This document shows, one piece after another, positions 34,716-45,451 of a DNA stretch of 64,000 nucleotides (within the stretch, counting starts at the first letter, position 1; every line of letters begins with the position of its first letter). A model generated the notes under the pieces. It was not told where the DNA came from and did not search any database. It was given only the letters and a program-made list of their open reading frames with translations. The position numbers and the translations under genes were made by a program. Location: contig JAWHQI010000051.1 in the NCBI GenBank assembly GCA_033032865.1, forward strand, positions 10,062,001-10,126,000, given 5' to 3'. The DNA comes from Dactylorhiza incarnata. Its lineage: Eukaryota; Streptophyta; Magnoliopsida; Asparagales; Orchidaceae.

Positions 34716-34731
34716 CTCACCGCACCAAAAA
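34716..34731 (-). other. Primer binding site of the Retand element
   Basis: Minus-strand TTTTTGGTGCGGTGAG directly inside the LTR; the core TGGTGCGGTGAGC is identical to that of the pol-less element at 14554-14571. Confidence 0.65.
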
Positions 34732-35816
34732 TGTTGGAGCCCGGATACCGGTCCAACCTGTTCGAGACTTGGGGAATAGCTTGAGTTACTTCTCTCCTCA
34801 TCCGATCCCTTGATCTAAGTATTCCGAGCTAAAAACTAGCCATCATCGGTTGATAGGTAGCTTCCTAAGAATGACTCACTGGCCGCAGCGAGGAGGTCCC
34901 GCCACTAACCCGGAAATCTCACTCGATTTCCCCTCCCAAAAACCAGAAGCTGAGCCTGTCTCAGACAGCACAAGGAAGAAAGCACAGACTATTAAAGGGG
35001 GGTGGATCTGTGCTGATCTGAGGCATAATAAGTCCTATTTATAGGCAAACTCTTCAAGGGGTAAGATGGTTCTAAAGGCCTGCGGATAACTTCCTCCGCC
35101 TTAACCAAATTACTATATGCAAGCCAAAGTGGTCTGTGAACAGCCCCCTCGTTCCTTTTCACATACACTAACCGCACCCCCTGCTGGTCTGCGGATAGTG
35201 AGGGAGGGTTGATGAGCCGGAGTGGCCCGTGCTCGCCCCTCCCTCCCGGAGATTGCGGTCGAGACGACTAGGTCCAGACCTATTCGCCAAGGGCGGGCTC
35301 TCCTGAGGCGGTCTCGTCTTAGAGGAGACCTACTCGCCTCGCCCTGGATGAAGGGGAGCTTGACATGCTGGACGCGGCAGGGAGGGGTGTATTTGCTTCC
35401 TTTCCCTGGGCAAGTAAGACCGTCTCGGGTCTACTCGCTGAAGGGTGCCGATCTACTCGCTGAGGCCTACGGTCCTACTCGCCGAATACAGGTTGTACAC
35501 CCAGAAACCCTTTCCTCCCCGGCCGGCTCCTCCTCTGCGCTCGCCACAGCAACCATCATCTCCCACACTCAGTGCTAATCCCGTCGACACTCAAGAAAAG
35601 CTCGCCTATTCCACAGCGGTCACGCTGGACTCCAAAATATATATATTATTTAAGCGTGTAAATGGGATTTAAGTCAAGCTTTCCAAAATCGGATGGGATG
35701 GGTGGGCATAGGTCTATGACTATCATTATTAATGGACCGCCCAGGAACTAGGGAATCGGGCGGGTTGACTGGAAAATCAGGATTCGTGGCCGGTTTCCTG
35801 TAACTAGGCGAGTCCA
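34732..35816 (-). repeat. 5' LTR of the Retand element (outer end uncertain)
   Basis: Starts TGTTGGAGCCCGG on the plus strand; related to the TGTTGAAACC LTR of the pol-less element (shared CGGATA...GTCC and GGCGAGTGGAC-like words). A minus-strand TATAAATAGG lies at about 35036-35045. The outer CA is placed at 35816, but no duplicate LTR exists to fix it. Confidence 0.65.
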
Positions 35817-35828
35817 ATAAGTAGCCCT

Positions 35829-36093
35829 GTCAATTGGTGATGAGAGTTGAAAGAACTCCATAGTTAAGCGTGCTCGGGTTGGAGTAGTACTGGGATGGGT
35901 GACCTCCTGGGAAGTCCCCGTGGTGCATACTTGACTATCGAGTTTAGCTCATCAAAAGGGAGGCTGTGGCCACCAACAACCCGCCAGTGGGCAGAGAAGG
36001 GTTGGGGTGCTTGGGCTGCAGCTCGGTAGCGATGCCAGCTGAGGACAGATCGTGGACTGGGTCCCGCTCGAACGCCAAAGCTGGGTCGTTACA
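35829..36093 (-). repeat. 5S palindrome unit D, right arm
   Basis: GTCAATTGGTGATGAG to GGGTCGTTACA, the reverse complement of 25357-25624; sense 5S-like sequence at 35863-35916 with AGTAGTACTGGGATGGGTGA. Confidence 0.85.
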
Positions 36094-36113
36094 TAAAAAA
36101 GTGCACTTTTTTA

Positions 36114-36646
36114 TGTAACGACCCAGCTTTGGCGTTCGAGCGGGACCCAGTCCACGATCTGTCCTCAGCTGGCATCGCTACCGAGCTGCAGCCCAAGCAC
36201 CCCAACCCTTCTCTGCCCACTGGCGGGTTGTTGGTGGCCACAGCCTCCCTTTTGATGAGCTAAACTCGATAGTCAAGCATGCACCACGGGGACTTCCCAG
36301 GAGGTCACCCTTCCCAGTACTCCAACCCGAGCATGCTTAACTATGGAGTTCTTTCAACTCTCATCACCAATTGACCTGCAGGTCAATTGGTGATGAGAGT
36401 TGAAAGAACTCCATAGTTAAGCGTGCTCGGGTTGGAGTAGTACTGGGATGGGTGACCTCCTGGGAAGTCCCCGTGGTGCATGCTTGACTATCGAGTTTAG
36501 CTCATCAAAAGGGAGGCTGTGGCCACCAACAACCCGCCAGTGGGCGGAGAAGGGTTGGGGTGCTTGGGCTGCAGCTCGGTAGCGATGCCAGCTGAGGACA
36601 GATCGTGGACTGGGTCCCGCTCGAACGCCAAAGCTGGGTCGTTACA
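36114..36646. repeat. 5S palindrome unit E (complete, 533 bp)
   Basis: Perfectly framed TGTAACGACCC...GGGTCGTTACA with centre GACCTGCAGGTC at about 36380. 5S-like sequence is antisense at 36290-36340 (3 bp shorter) and sense at 36416-36470. Confidence 0.9.
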
Positions 36647-36651
36647 GTAGG

Positions 36652-37864
36652 CTTCTTCATCTGAGCTTGACGCATCAGAGTCACTGTCGCTCAGAGTCTT
36701 GGCCTTTTTGGCGAGGAGGCTCTTTTCCTTCTTCTTTCCTTTAAAGGTTCTCTTTTCTTCCTTCTTTGATCCTTCTTTCTTTTTGTATGGACACTTGGCT
36801 ATCACATGTCCTGGCTTATTGCAGCAATAACAAATAATGTCAGTGGAATCATATTTGTTCGGTTTAGATTTATACCTGTCATTATTGTAGTCCTTCTTGT
36901 GATGATCACCATCACGTCTTGATCTTCTGTGATCAAATGCAGTGGATTGGCCTCTCTTCTGCTTTCTTTTATTCAGAAGTCTTTTGAATTGCTTGGAGAG
37001 CAGAGAAAATTCTCCATCAGACAACTCTGAGCCAGAGGGGCTGGCATCAGATTCATCCTCATCAGAAGATGATCTCCTGACAGGTGGGAGAGTCTTTCTC
37101 TTTCTTGAGCTTTCAGCTTTCAGAGCGGAGGACTTCTCCCTTCTAGAGGCCTTGATCCCCTCTTCTTCAGCTTTGCGGGAGTTCAACTTCAACTCATTGG
37201 ACAAGAGCTTACCAAACAGCATTTGTGGCTCCGTGGTTCCTAGCTTTCCGAATTCTCTGATGGCTATAACCTTGGTGTCCCATTCTTTCGTCAGGGATCT
37301 CAGTAATTTGTCATTTAGTTCGCCAGTTGTGAATTCTCGATCATAGTTCCTAAGACCATTTACAATCTTGAAGAACTTCTCGTAGGTGTCAGAAATGGAG
37401 TCTCTTGGATCTTGCTTGAAAGCTTCGTATTCTTGATTCAGCAATGATCTTCGGTCATCCCTCACTTCTTCGGTCCCTTCCATCAGAACGACTAGTGAAT
37501 CCCACATTTCTTTAGCAGATTTACAGTGAAGCAGATTTCGCAACATTGAATCATCAACTGCACCTGCTATGATATTCTTTGCTTTCTTGTCTAGGGCCAC
37601 TAGAGCGATCTCATCTTTGTTCAGTTCCAACATCTTCTTCGGGATCATGATGGTGGAATTTATTGAAGATGGTTTCATCGGAATATGGGAACCTTCTTCC
37701 ACGATCTGAAAGATTCTTGGGTCAGCAGCTTCCATGTAGAATCTTACTCTTTCCTTCCACATAGGAAAGTTCTCTTTGGTGCAGATTGGCAACTTGACGG
37801 AATCCTTGGCCTTATCCATTCCAGACATATTTGCTTTAGCAACTAGATGAGGAGTCTTGTTCAA
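36652..37864 (-). pseudogene. Sirevirus gag, N-terminal part
   Basis: The frame opens at 37864 (TTG; an ATG follows 12 codons later at MSGMDK) and reads a UBN2-type copia Gag: ICTKENFPMWKERVRFYMEA, then an AKEMWDSLVVLMEGTEEVRD-type core, a KSKPNKYD basic stretch and a first zinc knuckle CYCCNKPGHVIAKC. It is cut at SSSDEEAY by the 5S-palindrome element. Reading past the junction into that insert adds about 50 foreign residues. The N-terminal PBS lies at about 37886-37902. Confidence 0.9.
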
Positions 37865-37885
37865 GGTGTTAGCCTTATAGCGAAC

Positions 37886-37902
37886 AACCTAGCTTTGATA
37901 CC
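37886..37902 (-). other. Primer binding site of the Sirevirus
   Basis: Minus strand: CTTTCAAT|TGGTATCAAAGCTAGG, an initiator-Met-type PBS with one change, next to the 5' LTR end. Confidence 0.85.
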
Positions 37903-37905
37903 AAT

Positions 37906-39423
37906 TGAAAGTATCTAGTTGCGGCCTAAATCACCTAGAGGGGGGTGAATAGGTGGATTCTATGTCTTTATGCGGAATTAAAAATTTAACACAGAAAAAC
38001 AAACAATCAAACACAGCACAGACACAAGGATTTTATAGAGGTTCCCCGATGTGGGTAGTCCTCTTTCCCGCCTCGCCTATCTAGCACTTCGAGGCTAGAC
38101 TCGGCTACTTCACCAATCTCAGATTATAACTAATCTTACACCTCGGAGTCAAAACTCCTACAACTCGGAGTATACCACTCCTATAACTCGGAGTATAACA
38201 ACTCCTACACCTCGGAGTAAACAACTCCTACAAATAATCTCGGAGTGAAAACTCCTACAAAAGAAAAGATATTGAAAAAAAATACTTCTTCTTAACCTCT
38301 AAAGAGATTAACTTCAGATCTTGAATACTGAGTCTTCTTCTCAACCTTGAAAGAAAGCTTGGCACTTGAAAGATGTGGAAGAGAGAAGACTTGGCTAACC
38401 AGATCTGAATAGGCCCTTTGACTTACTTGAAAGAATCTTCAATAATGAGAGCAGCAATAAGATCAAAGGCCTTCTTCTGAGAAATCTCTAACAACAATAG
38501 AGAAAGGATCTTTGAGCAGCAAATGTTAGGTCTCAGAATTCTTGTTCAGCAAAAGAGAAAGGAGATCGACTTTTAGCTTTATCTTTTCTGAACTGTCGGC
38601 TGAAGAGAGATTTTTAGATCGATTTTTTAAGATTGATACCCTTGCCTAAAATAAGGATTTATTTATAGGGAGGACTTCAACGGCTCGTGCGACAATGAAG
38701 GGAGAGGTGACACGTGTACTATTCATGGTGGCTAACCCTAATTTTCGAAAACGAAACGAAGATTTGAAATCCGTTTGTCCGTCATTCGTCGAGACTTCAC
38801 GTGAACATCCGACGAATTGACTTGGCCACAGGGAAACACTGAACAAACCGTGAAAAACACTTTCTGTTACCATTCGTCGTGATTCGTCGGGAGTTCACGA
38901 GAACATCCGACGAATTGACTTAGCTGCAGAATTTTCTTCACAACCCAGCCAAAATGACCTCTGTCAGCATTCGTCGGGATTCGTCGGAATGACCCGAGTC
39001 ATCTCGACGAATGGACTTAGCTGCAGATTTTTCTTCAAAACCAAGACAAAGGTCTTCTGTCTGGATTCATCGGGATTCGTCGGAATGACCCGAGTCATCT
39101 CGACGAATTGACTCAGCAGAATTTTTTTTCTTCTTCTGAAAACCTGCTCCACTCCTCAACCTTGAAAGCCTTCAGTTATGAGTATATGAAGTGCACCCCA
39201 AGAGAGAGATTACACATGGACCAACACTTTGTTCTATACAATGAGGGATTACATTGTCTAGAACTGTGTTTGGTGATCCATTGCAACCTGACTTTGGTGT
39301 GCACTTAGCATTAAGACCTGTCATAACACATCTAAACAGAAATCATCAAATACATACTCAATTCATTTTAGTTCACTAGGTGACATCTTCAAATCTAGGT
39401 GATTGTGGACACAATACCCAACA
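37906..39423 (-). repeat. 5' LTR of the Sirevirus
   Basis: 1518 bp, nearly identical to 15194-16710; TATA box on the minus strand at plus 38660-38667. Carries the same ACTCCTACA and CATTCGTCGG repeat sets. Confidence 0.95.
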
Positions 39424-39593
39424 TCCACTCGCCTAGGTGAGGAAGTGGGCCTTCGATCCACTTCCTCCCCCCTAGGACTTCATTTTTGGTCTCGACTGTC
39501 TCTAACAAGTCGATCTTCTGCGTTACGGACACTCTCTCTATCACAACCTCATCTGTGTCGGGTCATACCTACTCGGAAAATATGAGGGTTGTA
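39424..39593 (-). repeat. Right LTR of the pol-less Tat-type element, second part
   Basis: Begins with the second TCCAC copy and matches 10555-10729, ending GAGGGTTGTA. Confidence 0.9.
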
Positions 39594-39672
39594 CCGGAGG
39601 AGTATTCAGAGTTAGAATCTTGATTCAACATGGTTTTAACCCTTATATGTGAATCTATCTCTAATACCAATT
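39594..39672 (-). pseudogene. Copia relic: gag start and PBS
   Basis: The minus-strand ATG at 39631-39629 opens MLNQDSNSEYS, and the reading continues at 1587. Upstream, AATTGGTATTAGAG (plus 39658-39671) is a diverged Met-type PBS beside the LTR. Confidence 0.75.
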
Positions 39673-39677
39673 ATAAG

Positions 39678-40496
39678 TGTGGAATAGAATGTATAAAATT
39701 TTCTCTAGAGGGTGTGGATAGAGAAGACACCCAAATTACTTTATTTTTAAATTCTTTTGATTTAATGTCTAGGTTAACAGAAAAGAGAAGAGGTATATCA
39801 TAAACTAGCTAGATAAACACAATGATAAATATTGAGGCCAAAATTCTCCTCAACCTCCACACTCAGCCATAGATTCTTTGAGAGCAGGGGAATCGAGGGA
39901 TGCAAGTAATCGGTTAATAGTCACAGGGGATTGGAGCAAACAGAGAGAGAGAGGGATAGATAGAGAGGAAAATTTTTCCACAGGTAGGAGACCAACACAA
40001 AATTTTTTATTGCTGCAAATTGCACTTGGTGTATGTGATTTTATTACTTGAGAAAAGCTATTACAGAGCTATAAGGCACCAAATAACTAGGAAACACAAA
40101 GTGACCATGAAATTGTAATTGCATCAACTACAGAGGGTTCTGGATCAAGTTTAGTGTCTCCTTATGGGAACCCCTGTCCCTCAATTTATACTGATGGAGG
40201 CCACCTGAATGGGCAGGTGCAATAAATTTCGTTGCCGAGGATATAGGAGAATCTGGGAAGAAAAGAGAAAGGGTATGCGTGATTACAATAGGCAGTTACT
40301 GCACCTTCTAACACGAGACCGGGGAGAGGGAGCCAGGGAGGAAACTTAGAGTGCTTGCCAGGATTTCTTGAGGTTGAGGCTACTGGCGAAGCCGACCATG
40401 CTTGCCAACTACTGACGCTGGGGAAGAGGGTGCAGTTACAGGACGACTAACTACCCCTACTTCTGGACCAGTATGGCCACACATGATGTAACAACA
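39678..40496 (-). repeat. 5' LTR of the copia relic (outer end uncertain)
   Basis: The inner end TGTGGAATAG is fixed by the PBS. A minus-strand TATAAATTG lies at about 40186-40196 and a GA-rich microsatellite-like patch at 39943-39973. The outer end is placed at ...GATGTAACAACA (minus start TGTTGTTACATC), without a second copy to confirm. Confidence 0.55.
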
Positions 40497-41322
40497 CACA
40501 CTGTTGGACACAAAAGGTTGGCTCTGGCTGCTATTGCAAGATTCCAAGTTAACATAATTCATTTACTTTTGTAATTCTTTGCATACTTAAAAAATTACAC
40601 TGGTTAACGCGGATACTACCACCATATTTATGTGATACTGAAAGCTGTAAATAGCTCCAGGCTGGGCTCAATAGGACCACCCTTGAACTAATCTTACCTG
40701 CCTACTACGAACACACTTCAGAATGATGTAAGCCCACAATAAGTTCGTGTTGGAGAAATTTTCCAATAGGAATCCTTCGGTGTTGGGGGCTAAGGAGTTT
40801 GCAGGCACTTCCAAGGCTCCCATCCCACCGGCGTAGAGGAAGGGGGTAGGCGGTCCACCCATGATGACCCCCACTGATCTGGATGCAGGCTTGCTGGTCC
40901 CCGTGTATTAGCAAGCATCCTCTTATCTGGATTTCACCATGATGGAGCCACATCAGGCTCCCACTGAGACTCCCATGAAGATGCAGAAAACAAAATTTTT
41001 TAAGAATGGTTGCCTAGAAGATGACAAAGAAGGCTGATGGGGGAGGGAAGCGCCTCCCTTCTAATGTTGTCGATCTACAGAGGCTTGATGAGACTGCATT
41101 GACACCAGAAGTTGAGTACTTTCTCGAGGTTCAAGTCCAGACTGAGTAGGTGGAGGCGGTAGTTGCAAATGTGTTTGGAGCTGATGCGGATCCTCCGGTG
41201 AATTTTACTGAAGGTGAAACTCCAACTGAGAATCCTGGAGATAGAGCAGTTGAGAATCTCATTGCCGACTCCACCGCCAAACCACTGGATGACGAAATCA
41301 CGTAGAAGGTGATGGGGGCTGG
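40497..41322 (+). pseudogene. Unidentified coding-like relic, left part
   Basis: Until about 40960 I see no clear reading. From about 40950 the plus strand reads MMEPHQAPTETPMKMQKTKF and, after stops, RLPSNVVDLQRLDETALTPEVEYF and VNFTEGETPTENPGDRAVEN. It is acidic, with Thr/Pro-rich stretches and scattered stops. It is cut at GCTGG by the next element and resumes at 59046. I do not recognise the family; the even composition and the cross-insertion continuity argue it was once coding. Confidence 0.45.
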
Positions 41323-43345
41323 TGTTGGGAAATATGCCCTGCAATGTTCCTGATTTAAAGAACCACTCAGCTCAATGATAAAAGCATTGTGTTTTTGATG
41401 CAATATTTAGTTCATGCTTGCAGAAATCAGACAATATGTCCAGTACTATAATAATTTGCCTAAGTACAATATCGTCGAAAAGGATTGGACATATCGTTGG
41501 AAAAGTGTATACATGTCGTTGAAATGATGTGCAGAGCAAAGAAGAATGATCATATCGGTTATCGTCGAAATAACATGCGTATGATGATATCGTTGTCAGG
41601 TCAACACCTCAAAATGATATCAGAAACCAGAGATGAAGAAGAAGACTCAAGCATAAAAACAAGTTAGATGTCGATGATATCGTCGTAAAGAAGCCGTGTC
41701 GTAGATAAGGCTAATTAAGACAGATATCGTCATAAAGAAGCCATGTCCTCGATATGGCCAAGTAAAACTGATGTTGATGATATAGTCGTAAAGAAGCCCT
41801 ATCGTCGATAATGGCAAGTAAGACTGATCACGACGATATTGTCGTAAAGAAGGCTTGACGTCGAGAAGACTAAGGAAGGTCTCATGAAGACAAGCAGTTG
41901 CTGAAGAATAGTCTGTCGACATGATATCGATTATGTCGTCGACAAGATAAGGTGATTGCAACGATATCGAGCAGTCAAGAAGATTACGCCGACATCAGCT
42001 AGATGACTTCATGTCCTCTTAAGTGCAAGTGCAGAAGGGATGTCTCGTATCGTCGAGACGTCTCTATCTAAAGAAGAAGGGAGAAGACTTGAAGAACTGC
42101 CCTAGTCCAAGACAACGACAAGTCCTGTCATCGAGATATTGTCCATATAGTCGTAACGATGGAAATATCGTCGAGACAGATTCAAAAGATGTCAGACGCG
42201 CAGTCAGCATTTAATGGCGACGCATGATTGTCCAATCAGCGTGCTCTTAAGATATGGGCGTCTGTCATTGAAGTACATCATAGGTGACCGTTGAGCGGTT
42301 CCTCCATCCTATAAAAGGGAACAGAGGTTGCCCTAAAGAAATAACGAATGAGATAGACGAGACCAAAGAAACGAAAAAGAATCCCACCGAGCAATACAAC
42401 AGTAAAAGCCGCGGAGAAGAATCGACATTAAGAAGAGGAGAACAAAAATGCACATACAGTGTTCTCCAAGTTGCAGTCAAGCCACATCGACTGATAAGAA
42501 TCGTTCAAGTCAAGAAGCCAGTCAACATCAGGCTAAAGAAGAAGGCTTAAAGAAGATCTATAATTTCCAGATTCAAATCAAAGGCATATTCTTCAAGGCA
42601 AGAAGTTGATCTCCACCAGGAAGAAGAACAAACATTGTATATCTTTCTTTGTAAGGCTTGCGGGCCAAATCTGTAAGATCTGGTTTCAGTTCTAAGTGTC
42701 AAGCTTGAGGGCTTGAGATCTATGAGACTTGATGGCCAGGGCAGAGGACTTGCGGGTCCAACCTTGTCGAGCTTGAGGGCTTGAGATCTGTGAGGCTTGA
42801 GGGCCAGGGCAGAGAACTTGCGGGTCCAACCATGTCAGCTTGAGCGATTGAGATCTGTGAGGCTTGAGGGCCAGGTCAGAGGACTTGCGGGTCCAACCAT
42901 GTCGAGCTTGCGGGCTTGGGTGCAGTGAGGGGCTTGCGGGCCTAGGCTGCAGAGACTTGTGTGTCCAAGGGCCAAGACTTGCGGGTCTGTGCTGTGTAGG
43001 GCTTGAGGGACCGAGTGTCGAGCTTGCAGGCTTGAGTGCAATAGGGGCTTGCGGGCCTAGGATGTAGGACTTGCGGGTATGAGTTGTGAGGATTGCGGGT
43101 CGGAGACATTGGCGGAGTTTGTCGAGCCTAGCACACTGCTAGGTAGGCACAGAGGGACAAAGGACTACTCAAGACACCCTGTCTTGAGGAACCTCTATAA
43201 ATTCTTGTGTGTTTTCTGTGGTGTGACTTTAATCTCTAAATTTGTTAACCAGAAATCAAGAACACCAAAAGGGGAATAAAAAATTTGAAATACTTATTCA
43301 CCCCCCCCCCCCTCTAGGTTAAAAGTCGACACCCAATAACTAACA
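41323..43345 (+). repeat. 5' LTR of the pol-less Sirevirus derivative
   Basis: TGTTGGGAAATATG...AATAACTAACA, 2023 bp. Contains a CGTCGATA/ATATCGTCG-rich set of roughly 65-bp repeats (41660-41960), TATAAAAG at 42310-42317, and a degenerate tandem set of about 65 bp built on GACTTGCGGGTCCAACC and GAGCTTGAGGGCTTGAG (42650-43110). Confidence 0.93.
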
Positions 43346-43347
43346 AG

Positions 43348-43363
43348 TGGTATCATAGTGAGG
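43348..43363 (+). other. Primer binding site of the pol-less Sirevirus derivative
   Basis: TGGTATCATAGTGAGG two nt after the LTR; Met-type with changes after TGGTATCA. Confidence 0.8.
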
Positions 43364-45340
43364 TTGTTCAAAGAAAAGCTTAACAACTTGAACAGATCTG
43401 CCAGTGGGTGTCCATTCATCATAGCTAAGGAATCAAGAATAGCTATTTGTTCTAGGGAGAACTTTGCCCTATGGAATATAAGTGCTAAAATATTCATGGA
43501 GTCTATGGAGGCTATGGATCCCAGAATGTTTCAAATTGTTCAAGAAGGGCCATATGTCCCCAAGACAGTGCCCAAGAAAATGAGTGAAATGACTGAAGAT
43601 GAGATCATCCTAGTCAACTTAGAGAAGGAGGCCAAAGACATCCAAGCTGGTGTAGTTGACATTTCTATATTCCAGCAACTTTCTCGCTGCATAACAGTAA
43701 AGGAGATGCGAGACTCTCTAAAATTCCTTATGGAAGGATCAAAAGAAGGAAATGCAGAATCAGTATTGCCTTCCAAGAATCAGAAGGAAGAAAGAAGCAA
43801 TGTGGCTGAGAAGAAAGTCAAAACATTGAGTGACAGTGACTCAAGCTGTTTAGACTCAGAAGAGAATGATGATTTTGGACTGACTGCCTTATCTATGTCA
43901 GAGGAGGAAATTCAGGATGAAGTCTCTCCTGAACAGGTATGCATAAGAGCTCCTCTATCTACCTCAGATTCAGAATCTGAGACAAGCTCATCAGGAAATG
44001 ATTACTTGTCCAAGCCATATGATGTCCTTCTAGATGATCTCAAAAAGATCAAGATGCTCTGCAAGGAGCAAGCTGAAAAGATCTCAATTATTCAAGGCAG
44101 AAATCTTGATCTGTCTGAAAAGGCTGAAAAAGCTAACTCTACAGAATGTAGAGTTTTGCCAACTCAAAAAGGACCTCAAGGCAAGCTCCAACCTTGATAT
44201 GATAAGCAAATTTGGGAAAAATCTGAAGGCACTGATTGATAGTAAGGAGCTGTGATGTTCTCTAACCAAAAAGGTTGTACTTCTAAAGAAGGATAGAGAT
44301 CAACCTAGTACCCTGAAATTTAAGAAATATAATGTCAGATGGGTGGAGGATAAATCCCTCATAGCAAGGAAGCTTGTAGCAAGCTCCTCCAAACCCAATA
44401 ACATTCCAAAAACCTCAAGTGTACCTCATGAAAGGATGATCATGAGGAAGCATGAAGTTATTGGGTCTAGAGAAGAGAAGAAATCATTAGAGAAGACTGA
44501 CTCCAGATGGAAAGCTGTGGATGGTGATAGCCAACATCACACTCTCAATCAGTGCAGATCAGTCTCCTTCAAATATCCTTCTGTTCATACACAATGGACT
44601 CATGCTCACACAGTCAGCCAGAAAGGAAGATACAACAGGTTTGAATGTTGGTGATGTGGAAAGACTGAGCACTTTGCAATTGATTGTTGGTACAATCCAA
44701 CTGCTCCAAGGGTAACAAATGCTAAACTTGCAAATAATCTTGTTCATCATCATTATGCATATCCTGGAGCAGTTAGATCCAGTATGCCCTTTAAAGCTAA
44801 CATTGTCCTAGGACCCAAAGCTACTTAGGTACCTAAGGGCTTGTAATCTCATTTTGCTGGTAGTCCAAGAGCCCGCCAGAAGCAAATCTGGGCCTTGGAC
44901 AAGATGGATGTTCTGGCCCATTGGCTGGAGCAGCAAAATTAGTTCCTTAACTGTCTTAGTGCAGGTCATCCTATTAAAAAGACCAAAAGAAGTCAGTAGG
45001 ATTACAAGTTGGAACTGACCAAAACACCCGTGGAAAAATCTCAGGGTTGGCGCCAAAAGATGTCTCCCTAGAAGGGCCGAAAATTGCCCTAGGTTGACAA
45101 GTTTAAGAAATTTGTATCGTCGATACAATAAGTTGTTATGAAGACATAGCAGATGTTGCAACAACAAATGGATCAAGCTGGAAGGATGCATATCCAAGAA
45201 CCATTTCGACGACAATCAGAAGTATCATCGAAATAGAGTCCAGCTATTTAACACAACACTAGATCAATCCATCGGAGCCTTCTGATCATTTTCACTGACA
45301 CAGTCAAAGGTACGCGCCCCCTCACTTACCTACACTATAA
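43358..45340 (+). pseudogene. Gag and gag remnants of the pol-less Sirevirus derivative
   Basis: 43358-44197 (279 codons) parallels the Sirevirus Gag: ICSRENFALWN, MDPRMFQIVQEGPYVP and VKEMRDSLKFLMEGS. It then jumps to the Lys/Ser-rich and DLKKIKMLCKEQAEKIS coiled-coil part, so the middle is deleted. 44200-44830 holds further gag C-terminal pieces, including a zinc-knuckle remnant (CGKTEHFAIDCWYNP) with a TGA in the motif and the VPKGL end. 44830-45340 has short pol-like or unassigned readings with many stops. Not functional. Confidence 0.8.
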
Positions 45341-45347
45341 ATAGAGT
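45339..45347 (+). promoter_or_regulatory. Possible internal TATA box before the env-like ORF
   Basis: TATAAATAG about 105 bp upstream of the ATG. Suggests, but does not prove, separate transcription of the downstream ORF. Confidence 0.35.
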
Positions 45348-45451
45348 GAATGCTCAAGAATAAAAATTAGGCTATCATTTACCCTAAGCTATTCCTTCGA
45401 CAAATCACTTCTTCGTCTCCGACGTACTTCCTCCTCTTTTGCTCTGAATCG

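Larger units (their letters stand above)
25625..35828 (-). mobile_element. Retand-type (Tat lineage) gypsy element, 3' LTR missing
   Basis: Minus-strand order: 5' LTR (34732 to about 35816), PBS 34716-34731, gag, protease, RT, RNase H, archaeal-type RNase H, integrase (ending near 29400), a 90-bp tandem array (28391-29289), then an antisense gene on the plus strand (26123-27908). The extra RNase H and an antisense ORF downstream of pol are known marks of the Tat/Retand lineage. No copy of the 34732 LTR is found at the 25625 end, so the element is truncated there. It is GC-rich compared with its AT-richer Sirevirus host. Borders against the palindrome arms have no perfect TSD. Confidence 0.85.
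24030..36646. mobile_element. 5S-rRNA-derived palindrome-chain element (Cassandra-like) with a nested Retand
   Basis: Begins TGTAACGACCC, ends GGGTCGTTACA, and is flanked by GTAGG at 24025-24029 and 36647-36651. Apart from the Retand insert it is about 2.4 kb of five palindromic units (A-E). Each is two inverted arms of about 265 bp carrying about 55 bp of the 5S rRNA internal promoter region. Units A/B, B/C and D/E are separated by the small palindrome TAAAAAGTGCACTTTTTA or a close variant; C/D is not. TG...CA ends, a 5-bp TSD and a 5S insert recall Cassandra TRIM elements, whose LTRs carry 5S sequence, but Cassandra is not known to me as a palindrome chain. I see no PBS, PPT or protein. Confidence 0.8.
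15194..39423 (-). mobile_element. Sirevirus-type copia element, 24.2 kb including nested insertions
   Basis: LTRs 15194-16710 and 37906-39423 are flanked by TCCAC (15189-15193 and 39424-39428). Minus-strand order: 5' LTR, PBS, gag (split), pol, env-like ORF, PPT, 3' LTR. By eye the LTRs differ at about 30 of 1517 positions (about 2 percent), so the insertion is fairly young. Subtracting the 12.6-kb insert at 24030-36646 leaves about 11.6 kb, a plausible Sirevirus length. The extra ORF downstream of pol and the LTR start TGTTGGGTATTGTG fit this lineage. Confidence 0.93.
1588..39593 (-). mobile_element. Pol-less Tat-type LTR element with gag and tandem arrays (hosts most of the nest)
   Basis: Two copies of one LTR begin TGTTGAAACC at 1588 and 14572 and end GGGTTGTA at 10729 and 39593. 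Each is split by younger insertions. Between them lie only tandem arrays (about 10870-13620) and a Gag (13764-14517), both in minus orientation, with a PBS next to the right LTR. No RT, RNase H or integrase is present, so the element is non-autonomous, resembling the TR-GAG class described in plants. The flanks GGAGA (1583-1587) and GGAGG (39596-39600) are a likely TSD with one mismatch, with two extra C beside the right copy. The copia gag reading continues across it, which independently supports these borders. Confidence 0.75.

Noticed and set aside
24205..36470. 5S rRNA genes
   Set aside because: Only about 55 bp of the internal region match; the 5' and 3' parts of 5S are absent and copies are arranged as inverted arms within a TSD-flanked element, so these are 5S-derived repeats.
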